Made by a program: the position numbers and the translations under genes
Shown here: in pieces, positions 47,401-57,992 of the stretch
How positions within the stretch are numbered: position 1 is the first letter of the stretch
How the letters are laid out: each line of letters begins with the position of its first letter
Notes under the pieces: generated by a model
What the model was told of the DNA's origin: nothing
Database searches by the model: none
What the model saw: the letters and a program-made list of their open reading frames with translations, nothing else
NCBI GenBank assembly: GCA_902729315.2
Contig: LR746266.1
Coordinates: 67,001-131,000, forward strand
DNA from: Spirodela intermedia
Lineage: Eukaryota; Streptophyta; Magnoliopsida; Alismatales; Araceae
Direction: 5' to 3'
Length of the DNA: 64,000 nt

Positions 47401-49194
47401 CCTCCTACAAGCCTTCTTCATGCAGCATGTGGTCTTCTCTTACCATCATTGCTTGTCTATCAATGGCCCCCCCCTGAACATGTGGTTCACATTATGGACA
47501 CAAAAATAGAATAAGAGGAGGTCATAGTTGGTGGCGATCCAGCTCAATGTTCGAAGCCATTGGACTCCCAAGAAGATCTCCATGCCAATCTCATCCAACA
47601 GAATAAAGTTTTGTATGACTAAGTACCCCTAGATCAACACTGGCTCGTCACAGCACACCATATCACCGAACGTCATGCAATTGTCACCCAAGGTGATGCA
47701 GTATGGTCAAGTTGTGGTCATTAACAATTGCAGGTGGGCAGAGAGTTGGCGGCATATACAGTTGTGTGAAGTCCCACCATCCACCATGACTGCTACCTCA
47801 TAACTGTGGATGCTCCTCTTCATCTTGAGGGTGCCGATTGATGAAAGGCTTAATATGGCATGCAATGAGACATTCATGCCCTCAAAGCCATCCTCTAGAT
47901 CTGGCAGCTCGTCAACCTCAAGTGTTGTGTCCACCTCGTCAACAACCAATGTCTCGATGTTGTCACTGAGGATGACTATGAGGTTGAGCTCCCTCTTATA
48001 GTGAAGACCTAGAGTGAACTTCTCATCACAAGAACTTGACACTACATGAGGGTCGAACTTCACTATGGACCCCCTAATGGATGCCCTCCGCATGCATCCT
48101 AAGTGCTTGAGACCTTGGGGGCGAGTTCCTTGGCCATGTGAGTGGACAAGGTATTGCACAATGATTGTCTCCTTTGCTGTCGCAACTTGGCCTCAGCTTG
48201 TCATACACACTTCAGGGCCACCTTGATAGAGGTAGGCTCGACGTTGTACACCTCAACATAGATATCCGCCCAAAGTGCATTGCCAAATGTCATTTTGAGT
48301 ACCTCCCGGTCCATATGGGCCAAGAATCCTGCCACCTCCTCGAACTAGATGATTAGCTCCTCAACCGTACCCATTTGCTTCAAAGCCATCAACTGGGCCA
48401 AGGGGGCAGTGGTGGAGGGACCAAATCATTCAGACAGCTATTTAATGAAGTCGCGTCACCTAGTGAACCCTTCAATGTGGCTCCAATAATGGAACCATGA
48501 CAATGTCGTACCCTTGAGGTGGGTCATGATGAGATGTAGCTAGTCTCGTTCCTCAGTGGGGTTGAGCTTGAATAATTGGTTGCACATGAGCCACCACTCA
48601 AGGTTGCCTCCCAAAAACAAAGGCAACTCTCACTTGTAATGTAAGTGTGCTTCATGTTGGGGTTCACAAGGGTCAATGTTGTGCTTGCTGCCAAAATCCT
48701 CCCCATAACCTCCATGGTGTTCCTCTCAGTACGCATCACCCATTGAAGCCATAGGAAGAGGTCTAATCTGTTTGGATGATGCATGCTCCTCAGCACCACG
48801 AAAATTTCTATGGACTCTTACCAAAAATCTTGACGATTTCTCAATAAAAAAAGTGCAAATGCATCCATATCCAAATTATTTCTCACAAAAAGATGGGGTG
48901 AGGGAGGATAGAGGAGAAATCCAAGGGAGAAGAATAGTCTAAGGTGAGGCCCGGCAGAGCTCCACAACATTGCCCGCGAGAGAGACATGGACAGAAATAG
49001 GAGAGGAAGGGGTCATGAAATCCATTCTTGGGAAGGTGAGATAGAGGAGTTACATACCAGTTCCTTCCTGTTTAATCACCCCCTAATTCTGAGAGTTATA
49101 TTAAAACTGGGTAGGCTATCAGTGGGCCTCTCATTGTTGGGCTGATGCCTGGGCTTATTGGGCCTGTGCCTGACAGACCACACGTGGTATGTCA
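44500..49194 (-). mobile_element. Second copy of the same gypsy element, minus orientation, split by a solo LTR
   Basis: The outer end, ...TATGTCA at 49194, is the reverse complement of TGACATA at 41425, and the next 300 bp match that copy. Gag is at about 48800-48200, the protease region at 48159-47707 (AVMVDGGTSHNCI; FCDEKF region), and RT begins near 47150. RT is interrupted at 47070/45127 by the solo LTR and resumes at 45127 with CLNKLIVSNYFLILIIDELL, LFSKLNLKFEYHQFHMY and MMMSFGLT, fading near 44590. It is more intact than the plus copy but still not coding-competent. Confidence 0.75.
45128..47070 (-). repeat. Complete solo LTR, Athila/Tat-like family
   Basis: A 1943-bp LTR in minus orientation: reading the minus strand, it opens TGATAAG at 47070 and closes CACATCA at 45128. 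It is the only full-length LTR of this family here and shows how the half-LTRs at 30.4, 38.3, 38.9 and 19.1 kb fit together. The flanks (minus strand GGCTT before, TGCCT after) can both come from an original GGCCT by one substitution each, and removing the LTR restores the host gypsy RT codons for DYCGLNKL. Confidence 0.85.
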
Positions 49195-49225
49195 ACAGAA
49201 GAAGACAGTGGAGTGAACTCCGAAT

Positions 49226-49843
49226 TTTCTGCCAGGAGAGGGGAATTCGTTCGGCAGCGGGGGACCGAAGCTTTGAGGCCTTTGCCTCTATACACTGCGG
49301 AGTCTGCCCCAGGATCACCAAGTGCACGCCGGATGGGGTGATCTCTCCGAAGAAGTGCGCCTACTACGACAAATGGCTGAGCTCGTTGGAATTCTAGATT
49401 CTAACGAGGGGAGGCGCCACCACTGCTTTTGTTCGTGTGGCCGCCACCGCGGTCTGGATCCTCTTTCTCTTTGCATCTGGAAAGGGGAGGAAGAGTTCTG
49501 TTGTTCCTCTTTCTTCTGCGTCAATCGAAGAATGCTTCCTTGTAGATTACCACTGCCAGTGGCGTACGAAGTAGGCCGGTGATCATTCGATCCGTCCTAA
49601 GTAGTATGGGGTTGGCCTCACCGAGGCAAACTGGTGACTCCCATGGGTTCAGGCCCGGTTAAGCTTCCCATGGAAGGTGGCCCGCCGGCGGAGAGAAAAA
49701 TCAGCTGACAGCGCCTCCCCCCCTCGTCCTTGGAATCCTTCGGCTGGTGTTAGAATGATGTAGGATGCAGGAGAGGGGTAAGCTTCCTGACAGGACCAGA
49801 TGACCCAGCACCAATCGAAAGCTAGGCTCGTACGAAAACCGAG
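49226..49843 (+). pseudogene. Inverted partial duplicate of the RPC6 3' end and flank
   Basis: Encodes the last residues of RPC6 (CGVCPRITKCTPDGVISPKK to the end WLSSLEF and the stop at 49395-49397) with several substitutions, then the downstream flank of the real gene. Upstream it keeps only a scrap of the preceding coding sequence (GGGGAATTCGT) with about 40 bases deleted. No winged-helix domains are present, so it cannot make a functional subunit. It directly abuts the outer end of the minus-strand gypsy copy (49194). Confidence 0.8.
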
Positions 49844-52800
49844 GTATAGAGGCAGAGATTGGCATGGCGGGGCACCATCTCCAACCTCGACCAACGCCAC
49901 CAGTTGCTCCGTTTCGAGAAGGAGCTTGAGGTAGTGTCGTGAGCGGCGCAAGAGGAATAAACAGAAGGGATGAGAGGGGAGGGGAGAAGGCTACCCACGG
50001 CACGACCAAAGGGTGCGGAGATGATAAAATCAAACGGTTGTCGCGGCTGAACGGAGAAAATGTTGCAGGAGATAATAAAACCCGGAGAACGACTGGGCAC
50101 CGGATCTTGATACGCAACCAGCAATCGTCGATTTTGCATCAAGCTCTCGTCTTGACGGCATATCTTCGCCGCCAAGACCACGCGCGCACCAGCGCGAGAA
50201 GAGGCCGATGGCAGACTTCTGTGGCCGACCAGAGATGGTCCAGCGCACCGAATCGAAGAGTTCGCCCTTTGGCTACAAGATTCCGAGAGAAGACCAAGAG
50301 GAAGCACCGGATCAATCCGACGACTTGATCACACAGAGGAAAGCGCGAGCAAGCAAGTCAACGGCACGGTAACGTTAGTCGGGCAAGGAGAAAGTCGTTC
50401 CTCACGGTCAGGCAGACCATCGAAGCTCTCGTCTCTTCCAGGCAGGTGCCGGTTTCTGTGGGACTCCGGGCGGCCCTGCTGGGAGGAGATCCGATGCTGT
50501 GAGTTCGATGACTTCAGCCTTCGGAGAAACTGCAACTTCCGGGTATGACGGTGTCCAATAAAAACGAACGAATAAGAGAAGAAAATCAGAGAAGACGGGA
50601 TCGAATGCCTTTAGGAGGCCCGTGTGAACAGACAAACAGAAAGCAGAGAGGAGAGAGAAGAGAGCATAGAGTAGAAAGCGGAAAGCTCCCCGGACACGCC
50701 ATCTATAATTGGGTAACGGGGTCGAAACACAGATCCTGCTGACCATGGCGATCGAGACGTTCCCCGCGGCGAGAGATTCCGAGCGGAATAAGGGGGTCAG
50801 GGAGTTACTCAAAGCGCCATTTCTGAAACCTCCTTGCGCTGGATCTCCCTTCATGTGGGTGGCAGGATTTTCGGAGAACCGAAGCAAGGTGCACCATAAT
50901 CTCTCGCTCCTGCGAACCCACCAGCGAGCCATTTTGCAGGCGAAGGGATTTTTGTTGTGAGCGTTTTGCCGAACAGGTGGAGCACATTCGAGAGAACCGA
51001 AGTATTATGGTCCTTCCGGTCAAACTCGGATTCGACCCACAGCGCCAGGTTGCTTCAAGCGACTCGACTGTCCAGGCGAGCTGAACCCCGCCGTCGCAGA
51101 GCCATCGATGGAGAGTGTCGCAGGAGAGCAGGCCGGACAGCTCGGAGGTGACAAAGGTTGAAGGACTAACCTGGGTGACCCTACAGCTCTTCCCCGACGA
51201 GGGCGGCGAGAGGGCCCTTCGCGGTAGCGCACGCGATGGTGTCTCATCGGAGGGTCCCGCAAACTTCCCATAAGTCTTCCGCCGGCTTTGTGCGGCATAA
51301 GGGCCGCGCCGGAGGTGGACACGCCTTCGGGTAGGCGCACGCTCAGGGGCGGAGGCGGGGACGGCGGCCTAATAGGTGCGGAAGGAAAGTCGAAGGTTAC
51401 CCGTGCACGCATCCCACTCCGAGCCGCACGCTGTTTGGTAGGAAGAGGTAGCTGGATCTTTGGTGGCTCGGCGGTGCGAAGTTGGAGGGAATGGGGCGGC
51501 AAGAGGAAGGATTCCGGTGTGCACTGTGATGGGCCGCCTCTGGGTCCGCCCCGGTGCCACACCCGGTCCACCTCTCGTCTACGGAAAGGATACAGGAAAG
51601 AGAATGATACGGCTCTCATCACTGCTTGAAGCTTATCCTACGGTCATCAATTTCGGGGGATCATATGATTAGGCACACGCAGAGTTCCCAACTAATAGAG
51701 TTTTCGTATGATCAGAACACAGTCGTCATCGTGGTCATCATAGTCGTCGTCGTCGTCGTCATCGTCATCTTTATCTCGGGCGGAAGTACCGTACATCGAC
51801 CGACGAGTCGGGGAAGGAAGCCGAGGTGATCGGGTGCGCGATCGACGACAAGTCGGGGATCCAGCGGCGCGTGCGGCACTACGGCGCGGCCTGGCTACCA
51901 CCATGAACAGCTGACCCCAGAAAGCCCTAACTTTATTTGGGTCGCGTTGACGGCGAGGGCGAGGAGCGCTCCCCAGAGGAAGAAGGCACAGGCGCCGCTG
52001 GCTCGTCCTTCGTCACTGTTTTCTTCCTGGCGGCGGGCTCCTTTTCTTCCTCGCCGCCGGTGTTTTTAGTGTCCGTCCATATGTGTATATGCCCCCGCTG
52101 ACAGATCGACTGGTCCGACAGAAGAACTAGTTCGGCTTTGCCAGTCCTCGTAGGCTGCGGCGCCAGCACAACCTGTTTAGCATGTTGCTTCGCTTTCCTC
52201 CGCCCTGAGGCCCGGCTCAGGCTGCCAGCTGAAGCGCGGTTGGTCGTCCCCTCGGGAGCCGCTCGTAACTGTTCGACGTAATTCTCCTCAGAAGTGCGCC
52301 CTCTTGTGTACGGCCAAGTCGCCACCCTCGTTTGTGCCCCTCTGTTAGGTGTTTCGTTTTCTGCCCTATTCGGCCGGGGAACGAAATGCCTCCCCTTCCC
52401 CCTGCTGGACGACCTCAAGCTCGTATGGCCGACCCTCTGACGGCACCAGGAGGTCGGGTTCCCCTGTCGTCTGGTTGCTGGAGGAGACCTGAAGGTAGTG
52501 AAGGGATGAAGAGGGCTCCGCGCGGGGGAGAGAGGCTCCAACTCCCGCGGTCCACGAATGGGTTGAGTGGGTGGGTCTCTCTCGTCGGTGCATCCCACTC
52601 ACTTTACCAGTGCAAAAGAGGGGATGCCCTTCTCCGCTTTCCCAAGCCCCAAGGGACCTTTAAACCCTTGGACCGATGATTCCCCGGGCAATCTAATCTA
52701 ATCTTATCAACCTGCGACTTTTTGTGCCGATGCTAGTAGTCCGGCCCCTGTTGGTTGCTGCTGCTGCTGCCGCCGTAGGGGGAGGGCCCTCAGCGAGAGG

Positions 52801-54700
52801 CCCCAGGTGAACGATGGATGCCACGGCCCGCACCGGGATATTGTAAATCCCAAAGAAGCTTTGCTCGGAATAACCCCTCCCCCCCCCCCCTCCCCACCTA
52901 TCCCCTCCTGCCTGCCCCCGGCCGCCTGCCTGCCTGCATGTTCCTCTACGACCCAGCCCCCCACCATCCAGAGGCCAGGGCCCGCCGCCGCCGCTGGCCA
53001 CGGGGGAACGAACCTCGGAGACGAGGGAAGGTGACGATGATCTGAGTCGGTAGCCTCTGCGGGCTCTTGCGACGGACAGTTAGGAGGTTGCTCCTACCGC
53101 CTCCGAAGAAGACAAGCCGCTCATCCGCCCGTCCGGTTGCGAGAGTTGGGGATAAACCCTGTTGGCCCGCCCGCGGAGATGCCGACAGGACCGACGACCC
53201 TCCATCTGTACAACAACAACCCGGACCGTGCCGCTAGAGATGCGATTATTTTACCCGAGAAAATCATCCTCGTGCCGTGGTCATCCAGAGAGGGGAGAGG
53301 GACGAGGATAAAGCGACCTCTTTCAGAGTATTATTTTTATAGCACCGACGCCCACCCTCTTTGATCGTGATCGTGATTGTGGCTATCTATCTATAAACAA
53401 GAAAAAAAATAAAAAAAATCTCGGAGGCCGCAGCCCTCTTCCCCACGCGGCCGATTTGAGTAGCCTTGTCTCCAACAATCTCGGGTCGGCGAGGCCCCAT
53501 CACGCGCTGAGACAGCCATCGAGAGCCATCTGATTCGACGAGCTAAGCGAGGGATAGCCCCCCAGATGACGTCGCCGTGACGATCGCTCCCCCGGCGGAC
53601 GACAGAGCCGCACTTTCCGGTTGCCGGCGGGGCCCGGTTGAGCCGACGGCGCCGGCGTCGTCTCTCCGCCGCCCGGCTGGATTCTCTTGCTACCTTCTTC
53701 TCTCCGTTCCTGTCAGGGGAGCAGAGTCAACTACAGTGACGGAAAGTGGGCCAAGGAGACAAATTCCCTCCCTACTCCCTCACCGAATTCATTCATTGGC
53801 GTCGCGACGTCTCCAACCCCGTCCGACGCCCTTCTCCCTCCGGCGATTTCGCCGTCGCTGTGGCGCTCCCCGACCGTTAGATTCTCCAACCCGGGAGATC
53901 ATCATCCCGCCGCTCTTGCTCGTCCGTGCGCTGGTTTCAGCCGTCTTATTTTTCTTGGCCGGGGGATCAGGCCGTGATGGGGGGGGGGTTGGATTCCTTT
54001 TTTTTTTTGGCGCATCCCGAGGCAGTAGGAACAAACGAAACCCCGGTGGGCCGTCCATGGGGGAGGGGTTGATGGGGTCCTCTTCGATCCTCGGCGCACG
54101 TGCCGGCGCCGCTCGGGCGATCCAAAGACCGCCCGGCGAGAGGGAGAGAGAGCCCTAAAGCCGATCCGGGAGGCGGTTCCGGTGTAGCTCTAGCTGTTAA
54201 TTAACATTTAATTTCGTATTTTGAGACCCTCCCCAGGGTTCAGTCGTCGAGGAGGCGCACCGGTGAGATGCGGTCACCGCCTGCGATGGGACGAGACAGG
54301 GCAGCGGGAGAGATCAGGACCCTGATTCACCCCGTCGACGCTCTGCGTAAGAAAACAGTCACCGGGGGCCAGTTCTCTCTCGCTGTCTCTCTCTCTCTCC
54401 GCCCGGGAAAGAAACACCGATTTCTTATTTTCGAGAAAAAGAGGGCGGGGGGAAAAAGAAAAAGAGAAAGTTGGAGAGAGAGAGAGAGAGAGAGAGAGCG
54501 AGGCAGAGCGGTGGGAGGGAGGGGGAGGCGCTGGCACGCTGCAGTAGGGCGTGATTGCTACTCCTCACAATACTTTTTGCTTTCTCTTTTCCCCCCCCCC
54601 CCTCTCTCTCTCTCACCTCGCCCTTCTTTTGTCTTCGGCTCCTCTCTCCTCCACCCTTTCGCACCCGTTTTTTCCCTCTCGTCCCGCTCGCTTTCCCACG
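49844..54700. other. GC-rich intergenic region without a supported gene
   Basis: Many long overlapping open frames on both strands result from high GC. None has a recognisable domain or splice pattern. It includes a GTC/ATC array near 51721-51770 and, toward the right end, polypyrimidine and GA/CT runs that probably belong to the promoter and leader of the gene at 55025. Confidence 0.5.
51721..51770. repeat. Imperfect (GTC)n microsatellite
   Basis: Array of GTC/ATC trinucleotides read directly. Confidence 0.75.
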
Positions 54701-54775
54701 GTGACCCTATCTCTCTCTCTCTCCATCTCCCCGTTCTGTCTCTCTCTGAAATATCCTTCGCCCTCTGCGCCGCTC

Positions 54776-54904
54776 ATGTACGGAGGTAGACGTTCCTATC
54801 AAGCGCAAAGGCTGCATCCTCCTCCTCCCTCTCTGTCACTCCGTCGCGGCGCCCACTGGCTCTGTCGCGGCAGCGTCGCCAAGTTATTGCGAGCGATGGA
54901 CTGA
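54776..54904 (+). other. Upstream open reading frame before the OCTOPUS-like gene
   Basis: An ATG-initiated frame of 42 codons ends with ATGGACTGA, 120 bp before the main ATG at 55025. If the transcript starts upstream of 54776, it would be a uORF that could dampen translation. Transcript structure is not visible here. Confidence 0.4.
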
Positions 54905-55024
54905 GTGAGCCTCACCGCTAGGAGGGCTTCGGAAGCGCTCGGGGACAGACTGACCGAGGACGAGGACGAGCCCTTCGGCATACTGTGGCCCGGCGTGCTC
55001 TGGTGGGGGCACCGCTCCGCACCG

Positions 55025-57157
55025 ATGGCAGCCGCACTCGACGCCCAGCCGCAGCAGTATCTCCACGACTACCTGCCGCCGCCTCAGCCGCCTCAGCCGC
55101 CTCAGCCGCCTCAGCCGCCTCAGCCGCAGCAGCCCTTCAATCGAGCCTCTACGTGCCACCGCCACCCAGACCAGCCGGTCACGGGCTTTTGTGCCTCCTG
55201 TCTCCGGGAGCGACTGGAGGGGCTAGACACCGCCAACCGCCGCCTCAGCTCTTCGTCCGCCTCCTCCAGCGCCTCCGCGGCCCTCAAATCGCTCTTCTTC
55301 CGGACGGCTGTTCACCACCCCAACCACTGCAATGCCGACGCCGCCGCGGTCGCCTCTTCCTCGTCCAAGCCGTCATCGTTCCTCCCGGAGCTCCGTCGTT
55401 GCAAGTCCTTCTCCGGGAGGCCCCCGGCTCCGTTCCTCTCCGTGGTAGAGCCGCAGCGCAAGTCCTGCGATGTCCGGGTGCGCAACACCCTCTGGTCCCT
55501 CTTCCATCTCGATGACGGAGGGCCGGCCGTGGGCGCAGACATTTCGAACCCCTTCCCTCTCCCAATCTACTCTGTACCTGTCAATGCCGGTGGAGGGGAG
55601 ATTGAGGTTGAGGCCCGTAGCCGGAGGCTGGATCCCATCGTCGCCGCTACGCTAATCGAATCTCGAGAGGAAGAAGAGGAAGAAGAAGAAGAGGAGGAAG
55701 AAGAGGACGAGAGGGAGGAACAGCAACGAAGTGTACGAGTCGGAACGATGACCGCCGCCGTTGTTGAGACTGGGAAACTCGGTGACGGAGACGAGATCGG
55801 GCCGGCGCACCGCCCCGTGCTCGCGGAGGACATAGTGGGGGATGATATGGTGGGGGAGGAGCTGACCATAAAGGATCACATAGACCTCAACGCCTATAGC
55901 AAGAAGCCCCCTCCCAAGGACCTCAAGGAGATTGCCGGGAGCTTCTGGTTGGCCGCCTCTGTCTTCAGCAAGAAGCTTCAGAAGTGGCGGAGGAAGCAGA
56001 AGATTAAGAAGCACGAGGCCGCCGCCGCGGCTGGCGGCGGAAGCAGCAAGTGCCCTGCCGCAGGGATTCACCCGGAGAAGCCCTTCTTTCGGTCGCGGCG
56101 GCGGTTCTCCCGTGAGACGCAGTCGGAGCTCGCCGAGGACGCGTTTGGCCGGCGCTCCTGTGACACGGACCCGAGGTACTCTCTGGACGCCGGCCGCATG
56201 TCCTTGGATGACCCTCGGTTCTCCTTGGACGAGCCCCGAGCTTCGTGGGATGGATGCCTCACCGGGGTTCGCCCCGTGGCCCCCCGGCAGCCGCCGATGC
56301 TGTCCGTGATGGAGGACGCCCCGGTCTCCGCCCCGCCTGCCGTCCAGCGCCTCGACGGGGATATCCCCGTAGAGGAGGACTGCGCGATTCCCGGCGGCTC
56401 TTCTCAGACGAGGGATTACTATTTGGACTCCTCGCAGCGTCGCCGGAGGAGTCTGGACCGCTCTTTCTCCATCCGGAGGTCCTCCTTCGAGGGCGACGAA
56501 CTACTGCCCAAGTCCATGCCCAACATCATCAGGTCATCATCGCCCACCGGCATCTCCACCGAGTACCTCCACCTCATGGACAGGTTCGAGCGGGACTACA
56601 GGGATCCCGCCTCGAACCTGTCCGCGAGGGAAGGCGGCCGCTCGGAGAGCTTCGACTCCGCCGGATTTGGGGAACCCGTGAAGGGAGGGGGAAAACCCAA
56701 AAAGTCCCGCCGGTGGAGCAAGGCCTGGAGTCTCTGGGGCCTCATCCACCGGCGGAGTCGCGGCAGGGGGGTCGGGGCCAGCGTGGCGGAGCGCTCCTTC
56801 TCCGAGTCCTGGCCGGAGCTGCGGAGGGACGGGCGCAATGGGCAGATGCTCCGGTGCAGCAGTGCCGTGAACTCGAGGCTCTCTTTCAAGAGCAGCGGCG
56901 GCACCTCCGGATCGGGGGGCGCGAGGCGGAACGGGCTGGAGATCAACGGGCACGGGAAGAAGAGAACAGGGGAATTCGTGCTGGAGAGGAACCGCAGCGC
57001 ACGATTCTCGCCCGGTCGCGCCGCCGACAACGGGATGCTAAGGTTCTACCTGACGCCGATGAGGAGCAGCAGCCGGAGGGGCAGCATCGGCCCGGGGAAG
57101 GCCCATCAGGCCATCCACCCGCATTCCTTCACGAGGAGCATGCTGCAGTTATACTGA
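55025..57157 (+). CDS. OPL: OCTOPUS-like / DUF740 (UPF0503) protein
   Basis: A single exon of 710 residues. Members of this family are polar plasma-membrane-associated proteins of the phloem lineage (OCTOPUS and relatives). The frame is open further upstream without an ATG, so 55025 is the first usable start. Seen in order: a PQP repeat (five CCTCAGCCG units); a Cys-rich CHRHPDQPVTGFCASCLRER box; RRCKSFS; CDVRVRNTLWSLFHLDD; an acidic run of about 15 Glu; the conserved KDHIDLNAYSKKPPPKDLKE region with SFWLAASVFSKKLQKWRRKQ; tandem SLDxGR/SLDDPR/SLDEPR repeats; SMPNIIRSSSPTGISTEYL; RRWSKAWSLWGLIHRRS; and the C-terminal FVLERNRSARFSPGR, FYLTPMRSS and RSMLQLY. No signal peptide or TM segment is evident. 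Family membership is secure; which member is not. Confidence 0.9.
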   Translation: MAAALDAQPQQYLHDYLPPPQPPQPPQPPQPPQPQQPFNRASTCHRHPDQPVTGFCASCLRERLEGLDTANRRLSSSSASSSASAALKSLFFRTAVHHPNHCNADAAAVASSSSKPSSFLPELRRCKSFSGRPPAPFLSVVEPQRKSCDVRVRNTLWSLFHLDDGGPAVGADISNPFPLPIYSVPVNAGGGEIEVEARSRRLDPIVAATLIESREEEEEEEEEEEEEDEREEQQRSVRVGTMTAAVVETGKLGDGDEIGPAHRPVLAEDIVGDDMVGEELTIKDHIDLNAYSKKPPPKDLKEIAGSFWLAASVFSKKLQKWRRKQKIKKHEAAAAAGGGSSKCPAAGIHPEKPFFRSRRRFSRETQSELAEDAFGRRSCDTDPRYSLDAGRMSLDDPRFSLDEPRASWDGCLTGVRPVAPRQPPMLSVMEDAPVSAPPAVQRLDGDIPVEEDCAIPGGSSQTRDYYLDSSQRRRRSLDRSFSIRRSSFEGDELLPKSMPNIIRSSSPTGISTEYLHLMDRFERDYRDPASNLSAREGGRSESFDSAGFGEPVKGGGKPKKSRRWSKAWSLWGLIHRRSRGRGVGASVAERSFSESWPELRRDGRNGQMLRCSSAVNSRLSFKSSGGTSGSGGARRNGLEINGHGKKRTGEFVLERNRSARFSPGRAADNGMLRFYLTPMRSSSRRGSIGPGKAHQAIHPHSFTRSMLQLY
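55082..55126 (+). repeat. In-frame (CCTCAGCCG)5 repeat
   Basis: Five 9-bp units encode a Pro-Gln-Pro array near the N-terminus of the OCTOPUS-like protein. It is a likely length polymorphism. Confidence 0.9.
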
Positions 57158-57992
57158 GACAGCAAGCCGCAGCCGCTGGGGATAGACAGAGCTCCATCCA
57201 GGTGACCGAGCGACCCACCTACTTTGGCTCTTCCGCCGGGGGGTGGTGGCTGTAAACTAGGAGGAAGTTAATACACGGTTAGCTGATTCCATGCTGGCTA
57301 TGCGGGTTGGACGAAATGATCGTCGATTCGGCTTCGTCGCCGTTCCATGGGGCCGCTTGATGGGCTGCCTGCGTGTATCTAATAAGAGTCTTTTTGTGTC
57401 CGTTCGGAGTCGGATGATCTCTCTCTCTCATACACACACGCAGGGGTCTACTGCTTGGGGAGGGGGGGCTTTCTCCCTGGGGCGGTTTTCTTTCCACCGA
57501 GGGCGACGTGGCATTCCGCTGTCGCCAGCTCCGCTTGCCAGCGAGGTGGGGCCCATATATTCACTTCGTCTTGATCCAGTCGGGTCTTCCGGCACGAAGC
57601 CCGCTCGCTCGTCCGTGGGGATGGAGAGGCCAACTCGGTGGGTGGGGCGGGTTGGTGGGGGGCCGTCGGGCGGGACACGTCTCACGCGGCAGGCAGATGG
57701 ACGTTGGCCCCCTCGCTTGGGCTGTTGCGTAAGCCTTCGCTGCTGGTTTATTCAATCCGCCGTACCGTCAATTAACACGTCAACAAGGTATTAAATCCAA
57801 AAATATGACACGTGGATCCACCACAGCGCCCTGTCGCGAAACGTCAGTAAACAATATCCTCGTGAAATGACGGAACCACCCTTCACACTGTCCCACGTTC
57901 CTCTCCCCCCTCTCTACCAGATCCCCTCACCAACTGCCGCCGTGTTAGCGGGTAATATAACATCTCCTCCTTCCCCTTGTCCCCCGCACACC

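Noticed and set aside
49158-49397. RPC6-like frame as a second functional RPC6
   Set aside because: Only the C-terminal cysteine region and stop are present; the winged-helix domains and promoter are missing.
51020-52598. Two minus-strand frames of about 200 and 220 codons
   Set aside because: Pro/Arg/Ser-rich, no domain, no splice context, with equally long frames on the other strand.
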